A stretch of 16,189 nucleotides of DNA, from assembly GCA_050945275.1 (NCBI GenBank), contig JBMNSQ010000031.1, positions 1 through 16,189 on the forward strand, written 5' to 3'. Positions 8,179 through 15,215 of this stretch are shown in pieces. Source of the DNA: JAAYWY01 sp050945275 (GTDB taxonomy: Bacteria; Bacillota; DTU030; DUMP01). How positions within the stretch are numbered: position 1 is the first letter of the stretch; each line of letters begins with the position of its first letter. The notes below the pieces were generated by a model. It did not search any database. It saw nothing but the letters and a program-made list of their open reading frames with translations, and was not told the origin of the DNA. The position numbers were made by a program, and so were the translations under genes.

Positions 8179-9204
8179 TTACACCCCCAAACCTAGACGC
8201 CTAAGATCCTGGTAGGTAGCCATGGCCAACAGTGCTAGCAATAACAGAACGCCGATTAATCGGATGGCCCCTTCTTGCTCCGGACCAAGCCTTTTACCTC
8301 TAATGCCTTCCCAGCTAATAAGAATCAATTGACCACCGTCAAGCATAGGAATAGGAAATAGGTTAAAAAGCCCTAAATTTACACTTAGTATGGCGGCCAA
8401 CGACAATACGTTAACAAAGCCGGTACGAGCTACTTCGCCAACAGCTTGTACTATACCTACAGGTCCAGACACATCGGTAGCTTGACGTTGCACTATCATC
8501 TCTACCACACGGTCAAGAATAAATATAGTAGTTCCCAATGTTTGACGTGCTCCCCAGTATAATGAAGCCCATGGGAGATGTTCTTTCATAGCCCTCTCAA
8601 TGCCAATTACACCTCGCTGCTCACCGTCATCAACTAGCTCTGGCGTAAGGATAACGGTAAATATCTGTTCGTTTCGTTTTATAGTGACGTTAGTAGGTTT
8701 ACCTGCTCGCGGTGAAATAGCGGGTATAATTTCCGTCCAAGCCTCAATCTTAGAGTCCTCAATAGCTATTATCTCGTCCCCAGATTCAATCCCTGCATGG
8801 TGAGCTGGACTATCAGGAATAACTGCTCCAATCTCAGCCTGTTTGACTGGCACACCGACCATAAAGAAAATCAGGGCAAACAAGAGCGCCGCTAGAATGA
8901 AATTCATAAAAGGCCCTGCTCCGATCACCAGCAACCGTTTAGCCGGTGGCTGACGGTGAAAAGAACGCGCATCATCATTCTCGCTGCTATCTTCTTCACC
9001 CAGCATCTTGACAAAACCACCTAATGGAAAAAGACGAATAGAATACATTGTCTCTCCCCGTTGCTGCGACCACAATTTAGGACCAAGACCGACTCCAAAT
9101 TCTTCAACCAAGATTCCTGCCTTCTTAGCCATAAGAAAGTGACCCAGTTCATGGAAGATCGTAAGCAATCCAAATACAAATAGAAACGCTACCACTGTGG
9201 TCAA
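8179..9204 (-). CDS. rseP: RseP-type site-2 intramembrane zinc metalloprotease
   Basis: Intramembrane protease of the M50 family; members cut membrane-anchored regulators such as anti-sigma factors (RasP in Bacillus). The 341-residue protein has the zinc motif HELGH (18-22) in the first membrane segment, a membrane segment around 92-117, one PDZ domain (about 120-190, with DSPAHHAGIESGDEI), and the third zinc ligand region NLFPIPMLDGGQL (281-293), followed by a last helix (about 314-330). A single PDZ domain is usual in Firmicutes. Translation most likely starts at TTG (9202-9204), 9 bp after AAGGAG; a GTG three codons later is too far from that site. The AAGGAG overlaps the end of dxr, whose TGA is 6 bp upstream, which suggests coupling. 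Its substrate cannot be read from this window. Confidence 0.95.
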   Translation of the reverse strand: MTTVVAFLFVFGLLTIFHELGHFLMAKKAGILVEEFGVGLGPKLWSQQRGETMYSIRLFPLGGFVKMLGEEDSSENDDARSFHRQPPAKRLLVIGAGPFMNFILAALLFALIFFMVGVPVKQAEIGAVIPDSPAHHAGIESGDEIIAIEDSKIEAWTEIIPAISPRAGKPTNVTIKRNEQIFTVILTPELVDDGEQRGVIGIERAMKEHLPWASLYWGARQTLGTTIFILDRVVEMIVQRQATDVSGPVGIVQAVGEVARTGFVNVLSLAAILSVNLGLFNLFPIPMLDGGQLILISWEGIRGKRLGPEQEGAIRLIGVLLLLALLAMATYQDLRRLGLGV

Positions 9205-9210
9205 TAAAAC

Positions 9211-10362
9211 TCACTCCTTAGATATAATCCGCTTAGCCAGATGCCGAGCCCAAGCGTCAGCAGAAAATATCATTTCTAAGGTAGCATCAACCTCTACATC
9301 GTGCATCGATAAGACTTGCTCCACCACTGTAGCAATATCTGTAAAATGCAACCGTCCAGCCAGAAACTCTGCCACTGCCACTTCATTGGCGGCGTTTAAC
9401 ACCGTAGGTGCTGTCCCCCCAATTTCTCCAGCTTCTCGGGCCAGGCGCAAGCAAGGGAATCTATTAGCATCTGGTTCATCAAACGTTAACGTCTGTCCGG
9501 CTAATTGGAGTCTTGGCCACGATGCTTTTAGCCTACGGGGATATGTAAGTGCCAGTTGGATTGGCAGACGCATGTCCGGCAAGCCAAGCTGCCCTATAAC
9601 AGCTCCATCCACAAATTCTACTAACGAATGCACGATACTCTCGGGATGGATAAGAACCTTTATCCTAGATAAAGGAATATCGAATAACCACCTAGCTTCG
9701 AGAATCTCTAGTCCTTTGTTCATCAAGGTGGCCGAATCTATAGTGATTTTAGCCCCCATGCTCCAATTAGGATGGTTTAAGGCCTCTTCAACCGTCACCT
9801 GCTGCAGCTTATCTTTTGGCCAGCTGCGAAAAGGCCCTCCTGACGCCGTTAGAATTAGACTTTGAACTTCATCGCTCTGACCTGACTTAAGGCATTGCCA
9901 TATAGCGGAATGCTCACTGTCCACCGGTAATAGCTTAGCTCCGCTTACGATAGCCTCTTGCCTAACAATGTTGCCTGCAGTTACCAAAGTTTCTTTGTTA
10001 GCCAAGGCAACACACTTACCAGCTCGTACAGCAGCTAGCGTAGGAACTAATCCAGCAATGCCAACAATAGCCGCCAGCACTATTTGACTATCCGAGCTTC
10101 CGGCAATTTCCGCGATGCCTTCGTCCCCGGCTAGTACCCTAATCTCGGTGCCCTCAAGCGCCCTTTTTAATTGTAAGTACTTATCTTTAGCTGCAATGGC
10201 CACCGTCTTGGGAGAAAACTTTCTAGCTTGCACGGCTAGTAAATCTACGTTTTTTCCGGCGGCCAAAGCTGTAATCTCTATTTCATCAGCCAATGCTGCA
10301 GCCACTTCCAGCGACTGCCGTCCAATAGAACCAGTAGAACCCAAAATTGCTACTTGTTGCAT
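9211..10362 (-). CDS. dxr: 1-deoxy-D-xylulose 5-phosphate reductoisomerase
   Basis: First committed MEP-pathway step: DXP plus NADPH to 2-C-methyl-D-erythritol 4-phosphate. The 383 residues match the family length. The NADPH-binding GSTGSIG is at 8-14 and ANKETLV at 121-127. The metal-binding residues lie in LPVDSEHSAIWQ (D148, E150) and MNKGLEI (E219). Substrate-binding elements are SGGPFR (174-179) and HPNWSMG (197-203). The ATG has AGGTGA 6 bp upstream and lies 10 bp after the preceding membrane-protein gene. With uppS two genes upstream and ispG two genes downstream, the cluster couples isoprenoid precursor supply to undecaprenyl carrier synthesis. Confidence 0.97.
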   Translation of the reverse strand: MQQVAILGSTGSIGRQSLEVAAALADEIEITALAAGKNVDLLAVQARKFSPKTVAIAAKDKYLQLKRALEGTEIRVLAGDEGIAEIAGSSDSQIVLAAIVGIAGLVPTLAAVRAGKCVALANKETLVTAGNIVRQEAIVSGAKLLPVDSEHSAIWQCLKSGQSDEVQSLILTASGGPFRSWPKDKLQQVTVEEALNHPNWSMGAKITIDSATLMNKGLEILEARWLFDIPLSRIKVLIHPESIVHSLVEFVDGAVIGQLGLPDMRLPIQLALTYPRRLKASWPRLQLAGQTLTFDEPDANRFPCLRLAREAGEIGGTAPTVLNAANEVAVAEFLAGRLHFTDIATVVEQVLSMHDVEVDATLEMIFSADAWARHLAKRIISKE

Positions 10363-10372
10363 GTTTTCTCAC

Positions 10373-11410
10373 CTACAATTTCGTCAAATCACCGAAAATC
10401 CCGAGTCGGAGTATAGCTCTAAACAAAATAAGTGTGAGCGGTCCTATTATGACGCCATTGGGCCCAAACAACTTAATACCAACGTACAGCGACAAAAGAA
10501 CTGCTAATGGATGCAAACCGGTACGGCTCCCAATAATCTTAGCCTGAAGTAGTTGACGGACAATATTCATAGCTGCATAAACCGCCGTTAGTCCGATGGC
10601 TAGGGGTATGTTTCCGGTTATGATAGTCACAATGATCCAGGGAAGAAATAACAAAGTAGGTCCCAGCACAGGGATAATGTCAAGCAGCCCGCTTATAAGC
10701 CCAACAAAAAACGCATAACGTATTCTTAATAACAACAAGCCAACTACTGTTACCAATGTGGTTATTGTAACCAGTATTAGTTGAGCCCAAACAAGACCTA
10801 CCAGGCTAGTCATTATCTCTTTTTCCAGCCTTTGCACGCGCTCTATGCCAGTAGGGGACAAAAATCGATGGACTCTGGCCGTCAGCTGAGCCCGGTCACA
10901 ACTAACAAAAAAAGCGACAATGAAGCTAAGTACCAAATTAAAAATGAGATTTGGCACAACCGTAAGTGATCCTAATAATCTTCGCAGTAACGCCCCAGCA
11001 ACATTATACAGCTGCTTGATACCTTCTTCCACAGTCTGTAACATCGGCGTCGGCAAACGAACATAAAACGCTTGGGTTTGCATTGCCCATTCTTGAAGAG
11101 TTTCGACCATTATGCGACTATATACAGGCAGGTTTCGAATTATGCCCTGGATATCCACTGCTACACGAGCCGAAAGCAACACCAACAAAAAGGCGCTAAT
11201 GGTGATAGAACTTATAATTGTGATTCCCGTAGCCAATGGGCGAGGCATCCGAAGTCGCCTTTGCAAAAACTGAACCGCCGGCTCTAACATCAAGGCTAAG
11301 AACGCTCCAAAGGCAAAAGGAAGAACGAGAGGAAGTATATAGCGCATGCCTAAGTACAAGACTACGATAAAGAATACGATCCCAAATAAATATAAGCCAC
11401 GCCGGTTCAT
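10373..11410 (-). CDS. AI-2E/PerM family permease, possibly YtvI-like
   Basis: A 345-residue polytopic membrane protein. Hydrophobic segments lie near 6-20, 24-42, 62-81, 152-170, 206-228, 233-263, 265-282 and 298-335, so about eight helices, as in PF01594. The family signature DIIPVLGP is at 244-251, followed by the usual late region ending in GVIIGPLTLILF (319-330). A soluble stretch of about 70 residues separates helices 3 and 4. The family includes sporulation protein YtvI, PerM and sodium/lithium-proton antiporters; the substrate cannot be decided here, and signalling autoinducer export should not be assumed. The start follows GGAGGAGG inside the 3' end of cdsA, and the gap to the cdsA stop is 3 bp. 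Its position between cdsA and dxr, genes often adjacent elsewhere, is notable. Confidence 0.88.
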   Translation of the reverse strand: MNRRGLYLFGIVFFIVVLYLGMRYILPLVLPFAFGAFLALMLEPAVQFLQRRLRMPRPLATGITIISSITISAFLLVLLSARVAVDIQGIIRNLPVYSRIMVETLQEWAMQTQAFYVRLPTPMLQTVEEGIKQLYNVAGALLRRLLGSLTVVPNLIFNLVLSFIVAFFVSCDRAQLTARVHRFLSPTGIERVQRLEKEIMTSLVGLVWAQLILVTITTLVTVVGLLLLRIRYAFFVGLISGLLDIIPVLGPTLLFLPWIIVTIITGNIPLAIGLTAVYAAMNIVRQLLQAKIIGSRTGLHPLAVLLSLYVGIKLFGPNGVIIGPLTLILFRAILRLGIFGDLTKL

Positions 11411-11413
11411 AAC

Positions 11414-12199
11414 TTACAAACCTCCTCCCCAAACTAATCGGAGGAAAAAATAAAGGGTAGGTGCTACTAACAAAAGTGCATCAAATCGGTCGAGAATGCC
11501 TCCGTGTCCAGGTAAAATGGAACCGGCATCCTTAACTTGGGCCAGTCGTTTTAATGCCGACTCTAACAAATCACCAAGCATAGCGGCCAAACCCACAAGC
11601 GCTCCTATAGTAGCGCCTTGAAACCATCCAAGACCTAATTTAGGTGCTAAAAGTAACATAACAACCACACTGCTTACTAACCCAGCACCAGCTCCAGCCC
11701 ACGTTTTGTGGGGACTTAACTTTGGAGCTAACTTGTAGTGCCCAAAGTACGAACCAACCAAAAAAGCGGCACTGTCCGCCGTCCACGTCAGAACAAAAGC
11801 TAATAAGACGAACCACTCTCCTTGTGGCAACGCTCTGAGCAGCAGTAAGTAGCTAAAAAACAAGGGAATATAGCATGCTCCGAGAAGAGCTGTGCCAGCT
11901 TGCTGGAAATTGTACTGAGGAAAGCCAAACAGCACCACCATCAATAAACCCACCAGTCCACCGGTAAAAAGCAGCCAGCTGTACTCTAGTCCATGTACAA
12001 AAGTACCTATTATAAGTAGTGCCGATACCAGGTATCCCCAACTACAAAATAAACCGGGGACTAACGTCAGCCGATAATACTCAACTAAACCACCTTCTGC
12101 CAGGGCCAGTACAAAAAGACAAAAAGGCCACCCTCCCTGTAGCGAAAGCATAACAATAGCCGGGATCCCCACTGCCGCTGTAATAACACGCGCCACCAT
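11414..12199 (-). CDS. cdsA: Phosphatidate cytidylyltransferase (CDP-diacylglycerol synthase)
   Basis: Makes CDP-diacylglycerol from phosphatidic acid and CTP at the membrane, the branch point for all phospholipids. The 261-residue protein is mostly hydrophobic. Near its C-terminus it carries the family signature S-x(n)-KR-x(4)-KD-x-G...PGHGG-x-LDR: S214, K217, R218, K223, D224, then LPGHGGILDRFD (229-240). SPHKTWAG (162-169) is also conserved. A GTG start at 12229 would add 10 residues inside uppS. The ATG at 12199 lies 1 bp after the uppS stop and has AGGGTGA 7 bp upstream, so it was chosen. The pair uppS-cdsA is a near-universal neighbourhood. Confidence 0.95.
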   Translation of the reverse strand: MVARVITAAVGIPAIVMLSLQGGWPFCLFVLALAEGGLVEYYRLTLVPGLFCSWGYLVSALLIIGTFVHGLEYSWLLFTGGLVGLLMVVLFGFPQYNFQQAGTALLGACYIPLFFSYLLLLRALPQGEWFVLLAFVLTWTADSAAFLVGSYFGHYKLAPKLSPHKTWAGAGAGLVSSVVVMLLLAPKLGLGWFQGATIGALVGLAAMLGDLLESALKRLAQVKDAGSILPGHGGILDRFDALLLVAPTLYFFLRLVWGGGL

Positions 12200-12200
12200 T

Positions 12201-12950
12201 TTAATCACCCTTGTCCGTAAGGCCACCAAAACGCCGTTCCCGCCTTCGATAGGCCGATAAGGCGGCCTCGAGATCTTTTGTAGAAAAATCCGGCCACAGT
12301 AACGGTGTCACATAAATTTCCGTATATGCCAATTGCCATAATAGAAAATTGCTTAGCCGCTGCTCACCGCTGGTACGAATTAACAAATCTGGATCGGGCA
12401 ACCCGTGCGTGTACAAACCATTTTCAATATCATCTATCTCAATATCGGCTGCCTTTAGCTGGCCTGCCTCCACTCTGGCTGCAACTTGCCGTACAGCCTG
12501 CAGTATTTCCTGTCTTCCACCATAATTTAGTGCTATGTTAAGCCTTAGACCATTACAGCTAGCCGACTGCTCCTCGCAACAAGTTATAACTTTAATTGCC
12601 GAACTGGGAAGGTTCGACCGTTCGCCCAGGAATCGCACCTGTACATTTTGTTTAACTAACTCTGCTGTTTCTTTATTTACATATTCTTGAAGCAAAGCGA
12701 AGAGTCCTTCCACTTCAAAAGGAGGACGACGCCAATTCTCAGTAGAAAACGCATATAGTGTTAAATACCTTATATTGTATTGGGGCGCCGCCTTAACCAT
12801 GCGCCGCACCGTTTCTAATCCCGCCCTGTGCCCGTACAGACGGGGCAGACCGCGTTTCTTGGCCCAGCGACCATTCCCATCCATAATAATAGCCACATGA
12901 TCGGGGTTGGGTCTGCTATCGCCCGTCTTGGCTCTTATTTCTAAAGCCAT
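12201..12950 (-). CDS. uppS: Undecaprenyl diphosphate synthase (cis-prenyltransferase)
   Basis: Extends farnesyl-PP with isopentenyl-PP to the C55 carrier lipid of peptidoglycan and wall polymers. The 249-residue protein has HVAIIMDGNGRWA (18-30) with the catalytic Asp at 24, GHRAG (40-44), LYAFSTENWRRP (65-76), and the C-terminal block DPDLLIRTSGEQRLSNFL (186-203) through WQLAYTE. The ATG at 12950 is preceded by GGGAGGG at about 6 bp and was chosen. An in-frame ATG five codons earlier (12965) with GGGGGCG upstream is possible. It lies 32 bp after the small PASTA-like gene, across a short hairpin. Confidence 0.96.
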   Translation of the reverse strand: MALEIRAKTGDSRPNPDHVAIIMDGNGRWAKKRGLPRLYGHRAGLETVRRMVKAAPQYNIRYLTLYAFSTENWRRPPFEVEGLFALLQEYVNKETAELVKQNVQVRFLGERSNLPSSAIKVITCCEEQSASCNGLRLNIALNYGGRQEILQAVRQVAARVEAGQLKAADIEIDDIENGLYTHGLPDPDLLIRTSGEQRLSNFLLWQLAYTEIYVTPLLWPDFSTKDLEAALSAYRRRERRFGGLTDKGD

Positions 12951-12974
12951 TCGTATCCCTCCCATAAGGTAAAC

Positions 12975-12995
12975 GCCCCCTTTTACACAGGGGGC
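12975..12995 (-). other. Hairpin at the end of the small gene, before uppS
   Basis: GCCCCC and GGGGGC form a perfect 6-bp GC stem with a 9-nt loop. The loop and downstream arm cover the stop codon of the 77-codon gene, and the downstream arm is the GGGGGCG that could serve as the ribosome binding site of the upstream uppS start. No U-run follows (GTTTACC), so it does not look like a terminator. It may mask the upstream uppS start or be an RNA-processing or stability element. Confidence 0.45.
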
Positions 12996-13216
12996 ACATT
13001 ACCTACTGGCTGCGTCTGGGCCTTAACTACTACTATCTCTACATTGTCACTATCCACTTTTACTCGCGCAACACGCAGGTCCGAACCCACCGGCGGCCGA
13101 TTGGATAACCATGCTTCTTTTACATTTACGGTAAGACCAGCGCGTTTGCACTCATTTATGGCCTTATCTACCTGCCAAGCTAGCATTTCCGGCAACACTC
13201 GAAACTTAGGCCTCAC
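12983..13216 (-). CDS. Small PASTA-like protein of unknown function
   Basis: A 77-residue soluble protein with no signal peptide or membrane segment. It shows a pattern like one PASTA unit: a beta start LPEM, a helix (about 13-26, AWQVDKAINECKRA) ending in AGLTV, then strands around 29-36 and 48-66 ending in VEIVVVK. It lacks the usual QSP-x-G motif, so the resemblance is structural and by eye only. Three signs support a real gene: GTG overlaps the frr stop as GTGA; AAGGAGAT stands about 8 bp upstream; and the gene fills the space between frr and uppS. It has unusually many Val and Pro at the end (PVGNVPPV). PASTA units in other proteins bind peptidoglycan or muropeptides, but this one would be cytosolic, so function is unknown. 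Confidence 0.75.
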   Translation of the reverse strand: MRPKFRVLPEMLAWQVDKAINECKRAGLTVNVKEAWLSNRPPVGSDLRVARVKVDSDNVEIVVVKAQTQPVGNVPPV

Positions 13217-13773
13217 ACGCTCATGATCTCCTTCTCTTTCGCCTGAGTTACACCGTCGATATCTCGAACAAAACTGTCGGTGAGTTTCTGTATCTCTTCT
13301 TGACGCCTTTTAGTCTCATCCTCAGATATCGACATTTCCTTTTCTAAACGCTTCAGTTCGTCATTAGCTTCACGACGGATATTGCGAATGGCAACTTTTG
13401 CTTCCTCTGATTTTTTCCTAACAGTCTTTGAAAGATCGCGCCGCCGTTCTTCAGTAAGACTAGGAATAGGCAAACGAATAACAGTTCCATCGGAAGACGG
13501 TGTCAGTCCTAGATCAGACTTTAAGATGGCCTTTTCGATTACACTAACCATAGAACGATCCCAAGGCTGAATTACAAGTAGTTGCGGTTCGGGTACTGAT
13601 ATGGTCGCCGCCTGGTTAACAGGCGTAGGACTACCGTAGTAGTCAACCATAACCCTATCCAGCAATGCCGGTGTGGCCCGACTGGTACGCATAGAAGCCA
13701 GCTCTTTGCGGAAGCTTTCTAACGTCTTCTTCATTTTAGCTCTGGCTTCACTCTCAACCTGACCTAGTGGCAT
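13213..13773 (-). CDS. frr: Ribosome recycling factor
   Basis: Splits post-termination ribosomes together with EF-G. The 186 residues match the family's usual 185. The three-helix-bundle domain is seen in the N-terminal helix (about 1-30, with KELASMRTSRATPALLD) and the long charged C-terminal helices (about 105-184, rich in Arg, Lys and Glu). The beta-rich domain II lies between (about 31-104, with YYGSPTPVNQAATISVPEP and LGLTPSSDGTVIRLPIP). The ATG follows GGGAGGGAG and lies within the last 20 bp of pyrH. The 3' end overlaps the next small gene by GTGA. Both overlaps suggest translational coupling. Confidence 0.97.
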   Translation of the reverse strand: MPLGQVESEARAKMKKTLESFRKELASMRTSRATPALLDRVMVDYYGSPTPVNQAATISVPEPQLLVIQPWDRSMVSVIEKAILKSDLGLTPSSDGTVIRLPIPSLTEERRRDLSKTVRKKSEEAKVAIRNIRREANDELKRLEKEMSISEDETKRRQEEIQKLTDSFVRDIDGVTQAKEKEIMSV

Positions 13774-14494
13774 TGTTCTCCCTCCCTATAATAGTACCAA
13801 TGCTCTCTCCTGTTACCGCCCGCTTAATATTGCCCGCTGTCGAAATACCAAACACTAGAAGCGGTATATCGTTATCCATACACAATGAAGCCGCCGTGGA
13901 ATCCATTACACCCAAACCCTGGTTAAGTACATCGATATAAGTAAGCTTGTCGAATCTCTTTGCTTCCGGATTCATGAGCGGGTCCGAATCATAGACGCCA
14001 TCAACACGCTTGGCCATCAAAATAACTTCGGCTCCAATCTCAGCCGCCCTGAGTGCTGCAGTAGTATCTGTACTAAAGTAGGGACTACCGGTTCCACCGG
14101 CAAATATAACAACCCTACTTTTTTCCAAATGGCGAATAGCCCGACGGCGAATATAAGGTTCAGCCACTGCTCGCATCTCGATACTACTCTGAACACGGGT
14201 ATCTACCCCAATTTTCTCTAAAGCATCCTGCAAAGCCATAGCATTGATTACCGTGGCTAACATGCCCATGTAATCGGCCGTAGCTCGATCAATACCCATT
14301 TTGCTACCGGCTACACCACGCCAAATATTACCGCCGCCAACAACAATGCCAACTTCAACTCCTAGCCGGTAGATTTCTCTTACTTCCCGAGCCACTACCC
14401 TAATAACCTGGTGATCAAGGCCAAAACCTTTTTCGCCAGCTAGTGCTTCGCCACTTAGTTTGAGTACTATTCTCTTATATTTCGGCTCTGTCAT
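13754..14494 (-). CDS. pyrH: UMP kinase
   Basis: Converts UMP to UDP with ATP; a hexameric bacterial amino-acid-kinase fold enzyme, often feedback-inhibited by UTP and activated by GTP. The 246 residues include RIVLKLSGEALAG (8-20), VGGGNIWRG (52-60), the UMP-binding region ATADYMGMLATVINAMAL (71-88), FAGGTGSPYFSTDTTAALRA (131-150) and KRVDGVYDSDP (162-172). It starts at ATG with GGGAGGA 7 bp upstream, 42 bp after tsf, and its end overlaps frr by 20 bp. The order tsf-pyrH-frr is conserved widely in bacteria. Confidence 0.97.
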   Translation of the reverse strand: MTEPKYKRIVLKLSGEALAGEKGFGLDHQVIRVVAREVREIYRLGVEVGIVVGGGNIWRGVAGSKMGIDRATADYMGMLATVINAMALQDALEKIGVDTRVQSSIEMRAVAEPYIRRRAIRHLEKSRVVIFAGGTGSPYFSTDTTAALRAAEIGAEVILMAKRVDGVYDSDPLMNPEAKRFDKLTYIDVLNQGLGVMDSTAASLCMDNDIPLLVFGISTAGNIKRAVTGESIGTIIGRENNATRSG

Positions 14495-14536
14495 TGCTCG
14501 TTCCTCCCGACTAAAAAGTGGTAATCGGGCAGGATC

Positions 14537-15139
14537 TCATTCTACCGTTTCACCAAGGCTAAAGCGAACAAACCGACGAATAATTATGTTCTCACCAATG
14601 CGGGCAATCTTTTCTGACAACAGGTCGCTGATTTTCTTGTCAGGGTCTTTAATGAAGGCCTGTTGTAATAAGCAGTTCTCACTATAGTATTTTGCCAACC
14701 TTCCCTCTACAATTCTTTCCACTACTTTTTCCGGTTTGCCTTCGTTTAAAGCTTGGGCACGCAAGATTTCTTTTTCTTTGGCTAAAGCTTCCGCCGGAAT
14801 ATCTTCCGATGATAAGTATAGTGGATTTGCGGCTGCAACTTGCATGGCGATATCTCTAGCAAACTCCTTAAATTCATCGGTACGAGCAACAAAATCAGTC
14901 TCACAATTAACTTCCACCAATACACCTAGTTTGTTACCCATGTGGATATATGACTCGATAACTCCTTCAGCGGCTATGCGACCAGCTCGCTTCGACACCT
15001 CAGCCAAGCCTTTTTCACGTAGAAACTCTGCTGCCTTTTCCATGTCACCATCAGTTTTTTGGAGCGCGCGCTTGCAATCCATCATGCCCGCCCCTGTTTT
15101 CTCGCGAAGCTCTTTTACCATTCCTGCTGTAACTGCCAA
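14537..15139 (-). CDS. tsf: Elongation factor Ts, short form
   Basis: Exchanges GDP for GTP on EF-Tu. The open frame extends to 15202, but the extra 21 residues are unlike the family and run through the rpsB-tsf hairpin. The TTG at 15137-15139 has GGGAGGT 7 bp upstream and gives the classic start (M)AVTAGMVKELREKTGAGMMD, so it was chosen. The 200-residue product has the UBA-like N-terminal domain (1-50) and TDFVAR (81-86), the signature that contacts EF-Tu's nucleotide site. E. coli EF-Ts is about 283 residues; this one is of the short class seen in Thermus and many Clostridia, with one core half-domain. Thermus EF-Ts works as a dimer, and this one may do so too (inference). Confidence 0.95.
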   Translation of the reverse strand: MAVTAGMVKELREKTGAGMMDCKRALQKTDGDMEKAAEFLREKGLAEVSKRAGRIAAEGVIESYIHMGNKLGVLVEVNCETDFVARTDEFKEFARDIAMQVAAANPLYLSSEDIPAEALAKEKEILRAQALNEGKPEKVVERIVEGRLAKYYSENCLLQQAFIKDPDKKISDLLSEKIARIGENIIIRRFVRFSLGETVE

Positions 15140-15164
15140 TTGTCCTACCTCCCTACATAATAAA

Positions 15165-15210
15165 AGGTAAGGGGGTAAGGGTATTGTTCCCCCTGCCCTC
15201 ACCCTTACCT
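15165..15210 (-). terminator. Intrinsic terminator-like hairpin between rpsB and tsf
   Basis: Begins 5 bp after the rpsB stop. In RNA sense AGGTAAGGG (15210-15202) pairs perfectly with CCCTTACCT (15173-15165); inner G-rich and C-rich runs lengthen the stem, and TTTATTAT follows. The 3' side holds two tandem copies of a CCCTTACC unit, so the 5' arm can pair with either one. As tsf has no visible promoter of its own downstream, the hairpin probably terminates only part of the transcripts and lets rpsB exceed tsf and later genes. It could also protect the rpsB mRNA 3' end. Confidence 0.7.
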
Positions 15211-15215
15211 AATCT

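Noticed and set aside
9197..9865. A 222-codon open frame on the plus strand
   Set aside because: It lies wholly antisense to dxr, which has all the family motifs. The translation resembles nothing known and has no ribosome binding site worth noting.
11196..11432. A 78-codon minus-strand frame at the cdsA/permease junction
   Set aside because: It overlaps the permease gene in another frame; the permease gives a coherent membrane protein with family motifs and a strong ribosome binding site.
14495..14536. Promoter or small gene between tsf and pyrH
   Set aside because: The 42-bp gap holds the pyrH ribosome binding site but no recognisable promoter hexamers or hairpin.
14736..15170. A 144-codon open frame on the plus strand
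   Set aside because: It is antisense to tsf and low-complexity in Ser, Ala and Thr, typical of a shadow frame.
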